From Leucogyrophana mollusca (taxonomy: Eukaryota; Basidiomycota; Agaricomycetes; Boletales), in contig MU266440.1 in NCBI GenBank assembly GCA_021014945.1, forward strand, positions 23,204 through 87,203: a stretch of DNA of 64,000 bases, in the 5' to 3' direction. This document shows positions 1-16,606 of this stretch, one piece after another. The notes beneath the pieces are model-generated. The model worked only from the letters and a program-made list of their open reading frames with translations. It was not told the origin of the DNA and searched no databases. Made by a program: the position numbers and the translations under genes. Every line of letters begins with the position of its first letter. Position 1 is the stretch's first letter.

Positions 1-1772
<1,772 letters not shown>

Positions 1773-1786
1773 TTTGGGAATGTGGT

Positions 1787-1848
1787 CTGCGAAGGAAGAA
1801 GAATCGATGAGTGGATGTTCGTGTCGAGCGATCTCGCTGTGCGCTCAC
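1787..1848 (-). other. Intron in the 5' leader of the Hsp70 gene
   Basis: On the minus strand the leader reads TTAG, then a GTGAGCGC donor at 1848, and a CTTCGCAG acceptor ending at 1787. The coding ATG follows 14 bases after the acceptor. The 62-base length matches the coding introns of this gene. This is inference from splice signals; no transcript was seen. Confidence 0.65.
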
Positions 1849-1918
1849 CTAAGGAGGATGATGGTTTAGGATACAGAGAAAATGATCAGTGAAGAAAAAA
1901 GCTGCAAACGTTTGCCAG

Positions 1919-1980
1919 CTTTTATAAGGAGTGATATTCTGCGTCATTCCAGGACGTTCCTTCATGATTCCAGATGGTTC
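1919..1980 (-). promoter_or_regulatory. Hsp70 promoter: TATA box plus heat-shock elements
   Basis: On the minus strand a TATAAAAG box occupies 1926-1919. Just upstream (1947-1980) TTC triplets recur at 1947, 1957, 1968 and 1978. The first and last pairs are each split by a GGA or GAT triplet in the 5-base spacing expected of an imperfect HSE (TTC-nn-GAA-nn-TTC). HSF1-type trimers bind such arrays. The order HSE, TATA, leader intron, ATG fits a stress-inducible Hsp70 gene. Confidence 0.65.
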
Positions 1981-2323
1981 TGTCCTGACGTAGACGGCTT
2001 GCGTGAGAACCTATGCCCAAATTGGAGAATCATGATGGCGTCGGCCATGGGGCAGCACCGTGGCGGACAAGCCAGATCTTTCTCATTCTTTCGCCCTGGG
2101 TTCCGGGCAAGAGGGGAGGGAACGGTCACAACGGAGTTGGAAGAGGTATGTTGGAGATATATAAGGCGATGTCCAAAATATACGTCTAGCGGTGTATACG
2201 GTAGGGAGACAGTGGGAGAAGAACGCATATGCAACGCAATCGGAAGTACACACTCCAGTAGACGAGAAATGAAACAGGTGAATGTGAAATCGTAATGTTG
2301 ACGAGAGCATGGACTTGCATCGA

Positions 2324-4858
2324 TCAAGCCCCGTTTGCATGAGAACCTCCCACTGCCACCGCGTCATCCAGACTTCGGTGTGCCTGTAGATCACGAATGA
2401 CAGAAGGATCCACTGTACATATAGCGTGAGCATCGTTCAAGAAGGTTCGCAGTTGTAGTCACTGACCTGGAAGAACGCTCTTCCTCCGCACATGAGGGCC
2501 CGGCGATATTGGTGAGTGTTCGCCTCCAACTTGAGGGAATTCGCGCTAGGGGCGAATTAGGCACGTGGGTCATGCATGCAAGCCCAGCAACGCGATTAGA
2601 AACTTACATCCAATCCAGGATCAGCCATCGGGACTCTCTCAATGCCGGTCTCGTCCAGATCTCCGGGTACCTCTCCATCGATCGATGCAGCATTGAGCTC
2701 CATCGATAGCTCCAAAATGTCCGAATCGTCAGCGGGCATAGGTGGCGGAGGGGGTACACGTTCAACCTCCACAAACCCTGGAGGCAGCTTGCCACCGGCA
2801 TTCTGAATTGCTTTCTCCCGAACTTTCTGCCATTGCTCATATCGATCAACAGCGTGTTGCTGCTCGCTGAGTAGACGGTCAATTAGACGACAAGTTCATT
2901 TGCTCTGATCGAGATCACTTACTCGATCTTGCGTTGCTTGTAATGGTGCATTGTGTCGTCAAAGAGCTCTGGATTGATCTCCATGAACAGCTTCAGCGCA
3001 TTATAAACCATACCGTGTATGGTTCTGCCATTCGGAATGAGATGGGGAGTCATCCAGACCGAAGTAACTCACCGGTTCCAATGAGACTTCGAGTTAGTGT
3101 ACAAAGCAGGGAAAACAATGGGCAAAATGACAGCCAAGTTATCGCTCATGAGGTTGACGACGTATTCGTTATTCCAGTATAACAGGGCTCGCTCGGCGAC
3201 TTGGAAGTGCTGACTGTTGATGCAGCGTGCGAGTTGGTGGAACAGTGGAATTTGGATCTTTTGGAATTCCGAAGGATCTGTAACGTCCAGCACCTCCTCC
3301 ACTTCGTTGAGGAACATGACTTCCTTTGGCGAGTTCACTTTGGGCCAGTATTTGAGGAGGCCCATCATCACCTCCTCCGCCAGAGCCGGATCTTTTTCCA
3401 GGAATTGCACCACGCAGTACGCGAGTTGAGGGTGATATAACGAAAGGCTCTTCACTTTATGCAGCGGGATGAGGACTCGCGTCAGGAAAGTCTTGTGCTC
3501 GTCCTTGAGTGGCAACGCAAAGCCGTTAATGATGGACCCAAGGATCTCTAGTAACTCCGCGATGCCGTTATGTCTCTCTGTTTCATAGATGAAGTGGTAG
3601 AATACGTTGTTTATCGAACGACGAATGAAGGCGCGAAGGTTCAAAAATTTGCCATAGATGCGGTGCAATGTGGTTTTGAGGAAGTCGCGCTCTCTTGGGT
3701 CCTCGGAGTCGAAAAGTTCAAGGAGATTTAGCACAAAAGGTTGATCGATGTATCGTTTCGCTAAGTTGGTATTGAAATCGGGGCTTTCCACGAATCGCAA
3801 GAAGAATTCGTAGACAATTTGAAGGTGGGGCCAAGCAAGCTCCAAGACAGGCTCGTCTTCCTCCGGATCGAATGCGTCGCCGGTGGGATTAACAGGAGGG
3901 GGTATCGAACGGAAGAGGTTGACAGCAAACTACAAGCGTGCATGAGCTTATCGGGATGCCGATGGAAAGCAATGAGCACGGACCATGTTGACAACCTCCG
4001 GGTATATGTTTTCAGTTATCACCCCTCTTTGAGTTGTGATATACTCTAACATTTCGTGTAGAGTCTGAGCTTTGATTTGTTTACCTTTGAGCTCTGCGCT
4101 CGCGTCATTGAAATCGAATAATACACGGCATTGATGAAGCTTCTTGACAAATAACTGTGGTCGCTCCTGAGGTGCAGTTTCTGAATAAAACGTGATGAGG
4201 CCTGGCAATGAAGGAATCGCGGAGATGAAATGCACCTGCGAATGGGGGTAATCGTTCAATGTCCACTTTTTCCGTCACCACAAAACGACTGCTGCGCTGT
4301 TTACGGGGAGGCTTCCCGACGATCGGAATGGTGTCTCGAGGGCCAGATCGAAGACGGTTCAATGTGTTCGCGCGTGGGGGAGTGGCATTTCCGCCGACGT
4401 TATCTAAACCGAGATTGGTTCGCTCTGGGGATCCAAACTGACCAGATCTTGCCGCACCTTCCGGAGGCGCGTCTGAACTAACGACAACAATGGGTGGTAT
4501 GGGAGATGAGTTCCCTGATGAATTGTATCTGCGCTCCGGAGTAGCAGGGGCTGTAGCGGGTGACGAAGAGCGGTTAGAAGACGACGGAGGCTGGGAGGTG
4601 AGCGAATGATTGCTCGCGTTGTTACCAGAGGCACCAGGGAGACCAGCGGCAGGAGTGGGTTGGGGCAAAGGTTTTGCGGTGTTTGGTGGGGGTGGGGGTG
4701 CAGCTGCGGCTGGTGCGGGCGTGGATTTTGCATCCTTGTTCTTGGACGATCCAGAGTCCTGAGAACTCTTTCTGTTAAGCTGTGACGAAAAGTGAGCAAC
4801 CTGACAACTTGGATGCGAAAGTCAGGCAACTGACAAAAGATTTCTTGAGACCTTTCAT
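2324..4858 (-). CDS. RTS1: Protein phosphatase 2A B56-family (B') regulatory subunit
   Basis: Targets the PP2A catalytic/scaffold dimer to its substrates; yeast Rts1 and fission yeast Par1 are the known relatives. The joined model has eight exons (4858-4835, 4779-4236, 4180-3984, 3929-3073, 3024-2923, 2866-2608, 2545-2467, 2412-2324) and about 716 residues. The first roughly 180 residues are disordered and Ser/Pro-rich, then the B56 HEAT-like core runs from [18 protein letters not shown] to [18 protein letters not shown]. Diagnostic stretches include FAINVF-like [12 protein letters not shown] and [22 protein letters not shown]-terminal tail of about 140 residues holds a Pro run and ends VGGSHANGA. 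The first coding exon is only eight codons (MKGLKKSF), and two introns use a GTCAGT donor. It is divergently placed from Hsp70 at its 3' side and from the next gene at its 5' side. Confidence 0.95.
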
Positions 4859-5348
4859 TATTATAAGTGGGAGCAGAACGAGAGCCTGCAGAGCACCGGA
4901 ATGATTGCCAGAGTGATGTTTTTGAAGGCGTTGATATTCGTAGCTTGTCAGAAATGGTCTTAAGCCACCAACAGGATCGATGAAGACCCTCTGTGACTCA
5001 ACGTCACACATTTTGTGACGCTGTAACGCTACTTTGGGGGGTTGCAATACCCAAATGTCTCATCATGTTTTCGTTTATCACGAGCCTCCTCAAAGAATCG
5101 TTCCGTTGTTTTCCTGGGCAACTATCAGGTGCTGTAGAGAGAATATGGGTAGCATTTTTTTTGCGAATAAAACCGAGGAAGACGTATATGTTGTTTTGCC
5201 ACGCGACGGGTTTCCTTTTTTGGCGGCCTTAACATGGGTGTCACGAGTCTGCTGTAAACCCAGCTCAGCAACCAGCTTGCTGCTCTTGCGAGTTGTTCTC
5301 TGCCTTCTCTGTCGCTGACACTCCTTTGCCCTCGTATCCTTCCCTCAA

Positions 5349-6772
5349 ATGGCTGGTAAGCCCTTCTATTAGGAATCCCAACTTCTTCACTGAAGCTGTC
5401 CAATCCAGCGATCTACGCTGTGTATACTTCTCCGACCCACCCCCCGATACCCAACCATCTCCCAACCCTGATTGTGACGCCTCATGGTATTTGAGCACCC
5501 TGCGATATCCACTTTTTGGGTGAACTGACTTTCTGCACAGGACAACCGTCTAATATTTTGTATTCTTACTTGCACACGAACTTCGTATGTGGGCCTTATC
5601 TCCACTGACTGTCTCACAACCTCACGATGGTTTCAGAATACCGAGAATTACCTCTTGACCCCATCTCCTCAAGGAGATCTTTGCGTAGCGAAGCTGTTTC
5701 CCCCACGTCCGAATGGCGGAAAGGCAACTGCCTCGGATCCCGGTCATTCATCGCCGTCCTCTGCTCGTGTGGTTAGGTGTGAAGCGTCCCGCAATCTCAA
5801 ATGGTCCATTGCGAACACGGGAGTAATATCTCCCATCTACAAACTTTCTCTTCCTTCCCCCGACTCTCCCGATCTCCCCCTTTTCCAAATCTCCAAGCCC
5901 AACCCTAACGCTGGCTTCTGGAGCATGTTCTACTTCGCCTATGCTGGTCATAATATACCCCCCAAGCGCATCGAGTTTGGAAAAATTCAGAAGAACCCGC
6001 CTGGCCCAAACGGTGGTGGGACCAGAATTAGTATCACTGGTAAAACACCCGAGGAGAAGGCGGTATGGCAAACCTTGGGAGAGGGCAACGAGGACTGCGT
6101 GGAATGGGTTGTACTCTGCGCCGCACTGAACCTTCTCGAGTAAGTCGCATTGTGGTTCTTGCGCAGTTCACTCTCACGAAGAGCCTGTGCTAATTTTGTT
6201 ATTTCTTTCATTTCACGCTCTGAACTATCAGCGATGAGATTATCAAGGCCGCCGAAAAGAACCCGCCGCCACCATCTACATCGGGACCAATGCCCAACTC
6301 GGCGCCTAGCCCGGGCGGTCGCCCTGCTCCCGTTGCTCTTCATGATCCCGGTCCAACATCCGCCCCCGCTCCTGGCCCTCCTCGCCAGGGCTCACTCCCG
6401 CAGCAACAGCAGCCCGCACGTGGCCCTCCCCCTCCACACTCACAGCCAGCACCAGGCCCTGGACCCGGTCAAATGCCCGGCGGGCGGCCACCGCAGGGGT
6501 TCCCTCCTCGCGGGTACCCACCAGGTCAGGGCCCCCCGCCCGGCCCAATGCCGCCTGCCCCAGGTGGCTATCCTATGCCGCCACAAGGGTATGGTCCTGG
6601 TCCTGGGCGACAGCCTCCCTCCCAACAACGCAACGGCATGCCTGCTCCCCCTGGCCCTGGCCCGATGTCTCCAGGCATGCTCCCAGGACGTGGACCTCCG
6701 CCGCCACAAATGCAGGGGTACCCCCAGCCGCCGCCTGGACAGCAGCAGCAGGCTCCTCCCCGGCGTTTCTGA
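5349..6772 (+). CDS. Conserved-looking fungal protein with Pro/Gly/Gln-rich C-terminal tail, function unknown
   Basis: I do not recognise a named family. Five exons (5349-5355, 5409-5486, 5541-5584, 5637-6139, 6232-6772) join in frame to about 390 residues. Residues 1-215 look folded: MAAIYAVYTSPTHPP, then LIVTPHGQPSN, NLKWSIANTG, NAGFWSMFYFAYAGHN and EDCVEWVVLCAALNLLDDEI. The rest is a low-complexity tail rich in PG, PPP, GYP and QQQ (about 6290-6772), of the kind found in RNA-binding or condensate-forming proteins. There is no signal peptide or membrane helix. The seven-base first exon was chosen because ATGGCTG followed by a GTAAGC donor is the only start that enters the frame of exon 2. 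An alternative is a start further upstream with an unseen exon. Confidence 0.75.
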
Positions 6773-7175
6773 GCATCACGGGTTCCCGTGCTGGTCAGTC
6801 GTGTCACGGACGATCTGCTCTTCCCTTCTTCACTCTTACTGGCTGCTATGACTATGGTTTGGTTATGACTCATTGGCTTTTTGTGCCGGGGATTCGCGTC
6901 CCATCCTCCGTTTTTGAAAGTGTATATTTGATGAATTTTTGGCGCCTTCTCTGGTAATTATTGCCATCCTTACGATCTGACTTATTGGTTGTGAGGTTAT
7001 ATCATGTTTTACTAGCTTGGAATATGCCGAGGACTACCGAGTGGTTTCCTTGATTGCACTTGGTGTGGTGTAAGATAGTATGCCCACTGTTACGATTTTG
7101 ATTGTTCCGATATGAAGGGAGTGTAATCCATGGAAAAAACCGACACTCAAAAGATCAAGAAGTCCAAGGTCTACC
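6773..7175. other. Convergent 3' intergenic region
   Basis: Tail-to-tail spacer between the Pro/Gly protein and citrate synthase. It is AT-richer than the genes and is expected to hold both 3' untranslated regions. I see no supported gene or RNA in it. Confidence 0.6.
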
Positions 7176-9443
7176 TTAGTTCTTGATGAGTTTCTCGAGG
7201 GCATCCATGGAGTAGGCTAGCAGAATTCAATCAGGACTTGATGAATTATATCTCTATGAAGTACGCACATTTCGGCCTCTCCAAGGGCAATCCCAGGGCT
7301 GCAACAGGATGCGTCGTCAACAAGTGTTCAGCTGGAGCTATAATGATTGAGAACGTACCACGCGCCCACACGAGCTGCGTCAGAGCGCCAAGTGCTACAG
7401 GTCCGAAGGGTATGAGCGCCATAACCATCAAGATGCAATGGACGTACCTCGTGATACTCCGAAAATGACGGTGTAGTACTGACAGAAATGTCACGCATCA
7501 GTGCGAGGTTTCGCTCACAACAGAATCGGCTCACCTTGAACTCGGTTAAACCGTAGTGATGCAAGACACAACCTGAGGAGAGAAGTGAAGTCCATACATA
7601 CTAGCTGCTCAATACGGAAGACGCGTACCAGATGTCGCGTCGACATTGGGGTAGGGGTTTTTGGTCTGCCGGAAATGAGTGGACCTTCCTCCAACTGGAC
7701 GAAGCATATAAATACCTTGCCGTGCTCCTTTAACACATCAGGTGCAACTTCAGCAGTCTGTTATTAGCGAGTCAATACAAAACACTCGTTAGTTCTTTGC
7801 TGCATTTCGCTCACCTGCTGCACGAGCTGAATGATGGGGCTTGACTGCAGCTCTGGTCTTGACTTGCAGAACTCTTGCAAAGCAATGAATCGGGGATCAG
7901 GGTTACGAAGAACACCGTGACCGTAACTTGGAAAAGGCATTCTCGACTGAGGGGATTGGCGTAGCAGAACAACCAAGACTTACCCCGGTACTACTTGCCC
8001 GCTCTTCAGCGTCTTCCAAAGGTACTCCTTGATGTTGTCGTGGGTGATGTTGTCCCCGATCTCCTTCTGCATGGCCATTTGCCATCTCAGGACTTCTTGG
8101 TTGGCAAGTCTGTAAGGAGATATCTTAGTCGGATCATAGATATCTAGTTTTGCCACTCCTTACCCATGAAGTGGTCCTGCAAGAGCAAAGAGCGCGGCAG
8201 AGTATGAAATATAAGGATCAGACAGTGTGGAGCCCACGAGGTCTGTTCAATTCATAAGGACGAGACGCCGCTGTGAAATGATGATCAGTACTCACGAGCA
8301 GTGTGCGCCGAAGCATTTCCACCCTCGTGATCCCCGTGAAGAGCGATATACAAGCGGAGGTACTCCGTCAAATGCTCATTGGCGCCAAAGCCCAGCATAT
8401 TTGAATAGTTCCCTGTGGGGAAAGCCATCAATATAAGGTACATACTTCCCAAGGCTAGGCTGACCAACGAGATCCAGGTTCTTGTCAAGGGCCGGTAAGG
8501 ACCTCTCGGGATGGTATACGTTGCGGTAAATGCGAGCAGCAAGTGCTGGCAGCTTTGCCGTGAGATTAAGACAATCCTCAAGCGTGTATGTCCAGTATTC
8601 GCTCTTCTTGATACCACGCTCGTAAGCGGCTTGGAAAACACTGTCATGGTTCAGTGCAGCTACACCCATACCAAGCTGCGTCATGGGATGAAGTGTTTTG
8701 GGTAAACTGGGAGCGTTACTTGAGAAGGAGCTGATGCTAGCCGGAGAAAACTATACACACGAGTCAATGAGCTTTTCGACAAATGGTGGAAGGTCGCCCT
8801 TCTCAGCAAGCTCGGCGGACAGTTGGCGGCTTTGCTCGGGAGAAGGGACTTGTCCGGTGAGTAACAGCCAGAACATACTCTCTGCTGTCATCTCCTTCCC
8901 GCCCGGTGCCGGGGGAAGAACCTTCTGACAATCTGGGATGGTCAAGCCGTGGAACCGGATACCCTTTGGGCTGGCCATCAATATGAAACCACTGGGAATT
9001 GCCACAGCACCCGACGTACCTCATTCGGATCTAGAACAGACGCTTCCCAGAGCATTGCTTTGAGACCTCTCATGCCCCCCAAGATATTCTCGACCTAATT
9101 AAACATGGCAGGCCCGCAAGACTTCGCGTGTAACCAACACTTACCTTGACTTCGCCGACCACAGCCTGACTGTGCTCGGCTTTCTATTAACATGTACCAA
9201 ATTAACAATGGGAAAGGTATATTTGGCATAGATGCACTGACCAGCTTCTTAAGCTGCTCCTGCTTTGCCGGAATAACTTCTTGGAGCGTTTCTTTGAGTG
9301 ACTGCATGATGCATCAGGAAGAGAAGGCGCGTCATGATCGACAGCGAACACACTTTCGTAGAGGCCAGGCGCCTGGACGCGACGTTGGAGAATATACTCC
9401 TGGTTGCGGTCTTGGCTAGAAGCGAGCTGCGTCCAAACATCAT
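7176..9443 (-). CDS. CIT1: Mitochondrial citrate synthase
   Basis: Condenses oxaloacetate with acetyl-CoA in the first step of the TCA cycle. The N-terminal 30 residues ([16 protein letters not shown], then [10 protein letters not shown]) form an Arg/Ser-rich mitochondrial presequence. The mature protein follows: [19 protein letters not shown], a region with [16 protein letters not shown], then [15 protein letters not shown]. The active-site block is [14 protein letters not shown], then AGPLHGLANQEV and [15 protein letters not shown]. The protein ends in ALEKLIKN. First exons are 9443-9354, 9301-9242, 9183-9145 and 9094-9020, and several more follow. The catalytic His of HGDHEGGN, the His of GPLHGLAN and the downstream Asp region are intact. 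It diverges from SEC66 across about 250 bases. Confidence 0.96.
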
Positions 9444-9690
9444 GTAAGCGGAGATAAGAAAGCTGGGTGAAAAGTTGAGCGGGATATGTGAGAGTGATTC
9501 TTATATACGACTGGAACAAGCTACAAACCCGGAACAAGCTTTCCACTCGGCCCAACCCCGGCTTCTCCATGTGCCGTCACCGCCGGCGTCGGCACAAGCA
9601 AGGACAAACAACGGGAGTGGCTGAACAGACACCTGCCAGGTTTGAAGCCGAAAGGACACGTCTGCAGCACACTTTCTTTTGGCCTCCAGC
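9444..9690. promoter_or_regulatory. Divergent promoter region between citrate synthase and SEC66
   Basis: The two start codons face away from each other across 247 bases, so this stretch must hold both core promoters and both 5' leaders. I see no clear TATA box in either direction, which is usual for housekeeping genes. Confidence 0.5.
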
Positions 9691-10598
9691 ATGGCCTCGG
9701 TTTTGGTCCCCGTCCTATACATATCCATTGTGATTACTAGTCTACTCGTCTTCAGTCATTTCTACAGAAAACGCAACGCTGGTATGCTCTGTGTCTAGCT
9801 TTCCGCGAGTTACACTCACTTTGCAAAATGTCAGGCAAACTCTATGAGCCTTACTTTTCGTCGCACCCGGAGCGCGATATATACGTTTCCTTACTCCAGA
9901 AGAATGACCCTCCTGCAAACGAAACTCTGCTAAAGTCTGCCCTTGTTCGTCGCGCCATGACGGATGTGGGTCGTGTACTCCGACTTCGCGAAGACAAGCC
10001 TGCTCTCCAAAACTTGTTGCAAAAAGGTTCAGTAGGCGACGATCTCTGGAACAGTCTGCTACAAGCAGAAAAGGAGCTCGAGGCAGAGATTATGGAGGTG
10101 GTTGCCGAAGCCAACACGTTTGTTGAGGGCTGGGGAAGCATCATCTTCCAAACTGCAAACGAAATGATCGCAAACGAGAAAATGCGTAGCGTATACGAGG
10201 ACACGGCTGCAGCCAGAGCACGAAAAGGTTTGTGTGAATTGCTTTCTGTTGTGTCACTGACTGACAGGCAGGGGTCAGAGCAAAAGTATGGCAAGATTGG
10301 CAAACATATTGAGCTTCCGAATATACAGCCCGTCTTTATGCAAGGACCTCCGCCGTCTGGTCCTCCTACGCCGGGTGCACCTGCCCCTGCACCTGCTGCG
10401 CCTTCGACTACTCCAGTAAAAGCTACTAACGGTCTCGCACCACCCTCAAGTGGGCGTGCAGAGAGTGTTGTGTCTAGTGATGGTGAAGGTCCTGATACTC
10501 CCTCGAAATCCGTAGGTTTGGTTCTGTCTATACTGCACCAAAAACTAACCTGTTCAACGTTCCAATAGCCATCCAAAAAGGCGAAGAAACGGAAGTAG
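9691..10598 (+). CDS. SEC66: Sec66/Sec71 subunit of the Sec63 post-translational translocon
   Basis: ER membrane component of the Sec62-Sec63-Sec71-Sec72 complex that assists post-translational import through Sec61. Exons 9691-9781, 9835-10227, 10279-10511 and 10569-10598 give 248 residues. Residues 1-25 form one membrane helix (MASVLVPVLYISIVITSLLV), followed by the basic stop HFYRKRNAG. The core matches yeast Sec66 in order: LLKSALVRRAMTDVGRVLRL, then LLQKGSVGDDLWNSLL, then an acidic and amphipathic segment with VEGWG. A Pro/Ala-rich extension of about 60 residues follows, and the protein ends in a lysine tail PSKKAKKRK. The third exon was started at 10279 because the two nearer AG dinucleotides put the tail out of frame. 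It converges on the deubiquitinase gene with a 162-base gap. Confidence 0.9.
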
Positions 10599-10760
10599 TT
10601 ATACCTCGACCTTTTTGAATTCATATCCCGTCCGTTCTCGAATATCCATAATTATGAGGGACGTGTGTAAATTGAGCCGGAAAAAGTACAATGTATAAGA
10701 TTAAAAAGACCATACGCAGGAACCGGAACCTCCGTCCTCGACCACAATCATACAGCTCCG

Positions 10761-15124
<4,364 letters not shown>

Positions 15125-16606
15125 GGTGTCACTCTGTAGGGGAAATAAATGAGCGGCTGTTGTTGCTGCTTTGTAAGCAACAAGGACGGCGCACCATAAC
15201 ACAATCAGCCCTTGTAGGTTACGAGAGTGTCCCAGCGGCGTATCGAGTTATATCGCAGGAGTTAGAGGACAAAGGCAGACGGAATGTCGCCAGATGGTAC
15301 AGATGATACACGAGTGAAGGTGATAAAGTCGGTGGGAATGGTCATTGCTTGGGTAAGCAACCCTCCCGGTATAAATATCGACCCCTCCGCTTTTTTTCTG
15401 TCTTCTTCCGCTCCTTATCGTTGCGCTCGCTGTCTCGGACCTCAACTAATTTCTGTGATCCCTGTGTGAACGACCTGTCCATTCCCTCTGCTTTTTATCC
15501 TGCGATACACGATCCTTAAATTGTCTCGACAGGGTGACTTACGTCTCCACCAGCCTTTCCGCTGTCTACTGTCGGTAGTGAGTCAAAATCGTGTAAGATT
15601 AGGTCGCTGGATTTTGGACGTGCCTATCGGTCTCGTATTGAGACTGAAGTGGCCAGGAGCAATCCTCCAAATTCCTCGACGACGCCTCTTCCGCTCGTGA
15701 CGACGATGTCTCTCTGTGGCACCTTCGCTCTGTGACTTGGCACACATCTACCTAGACATATCCCTAGTTTGTCCCTGCTGCTCCTGTGACTTGACATGTT
15801 GAAATGCAATGTTTTTTCCAGTCCAAACTGAATTCGTTGAGCGAGCAATAGGGACTGGCCCGATCTGTGCGATTCAGAGCCACCGCAGGCCCTGCTGATG
15901 CAGCTGGTATCGCAGTTGCCCCTAGCCTGTGCTTCTAATACGGTAAACAGTCACCATTGCGTTGGGAATGCGTTCATTGAGCTTGCTTCGCATCCTCGGA
16001 TCACTCCGCCCCACCCGCTGTTTTTGCTCAGCTCGAACCATGAAGCACTGGCCGGGACATCTCCACGGGGCGGGGTGCTTATCGCGTTCATATCGTGAAC
16101 CGCGGACCAGCGTGCCTTCCGTGCGTGTTCATCCAAGGTTCCTCTATTGAGGACTAGACCGGCACAAGTCGAAGCCGAAGCGGAGAGACGCTCACTTGCT
16201 CCTTACTGCCGACGTCTCACTGTATCACGACCCTGCACTGACATGCCTGACATGGTGTTTGCCGCTTGCACGTTGCGGTTGCCCATTCGGCACAAATTTA
16301 CTCGGTATGAGGGCACAAAGATGATATCGATAGTTTGAAATGCTCTTTGTGTCAATCTAAGATGAGATCGCGGTAAAAGTAGCTCAGTTGATGAATCGTT
16401 GATGGCGTTCCCACCGAGTTGGCTACGAAGTGAAAGCTCTGCCTCGAGACAGAAGTTGGTAAGCAGGAGCTATGGAACTGCCGTAGGCCCAGTGCCTCAT
16501 GTCGACGGGGCGGCACCATTTGGTCTCATTTTGCTCTTTCCTTCCTTCCATTAACAAGAGCTGGCGTTTCACTCAATCCTGGCTCTTTCACTTATTTCGC
16601 AGCTGA
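15125..16606. other. Long intergenic region, no supported coding gene
   Basis: Head-to-head spacer of about 1.5 kb between the deubiquitinase and the large disordered protein. Only short frames with no family signal occur. A plus-strand TATA box lies at 15370. A pyrimidine-rich stretch with an acceptor-like TTATTTCGCAG ends four bases before the ATG at 16607, which suggests a long, spliced 5' leader for the downstream gene. Confidence 0.45.
15370..15377 (+). promoter_or_regulatory. Candidate TATA box for the plus-strand gene starting at 16607
   Basis: TATAAATA followed within 50 bases by CT-rich sequence typical of fungal transcription starts. It lies about 1.2 kb upstream of the coding start, so a leader with introns would be needed. 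The alternative is an unannotated noncoding transcript. Confidence 0.35.

Noticed and set aside
10228..10278. Reading SEC66 through this stretch without splicing, or splicing to the nearer AG sites
   Set aside because: Read-through is open but inserts GLCELLSVV with no counterpart in the family; the two nearer acceptors shift the frame to an early stop. The 51-base intron fits best.
9851..10624. 257-codon minus-strand frame opposite SEC66
   Set aside because: Antisense shadow. The plus-strand Sec66 has a clear membrane helix and family motifs; the antisense frame has none and no splice logic.
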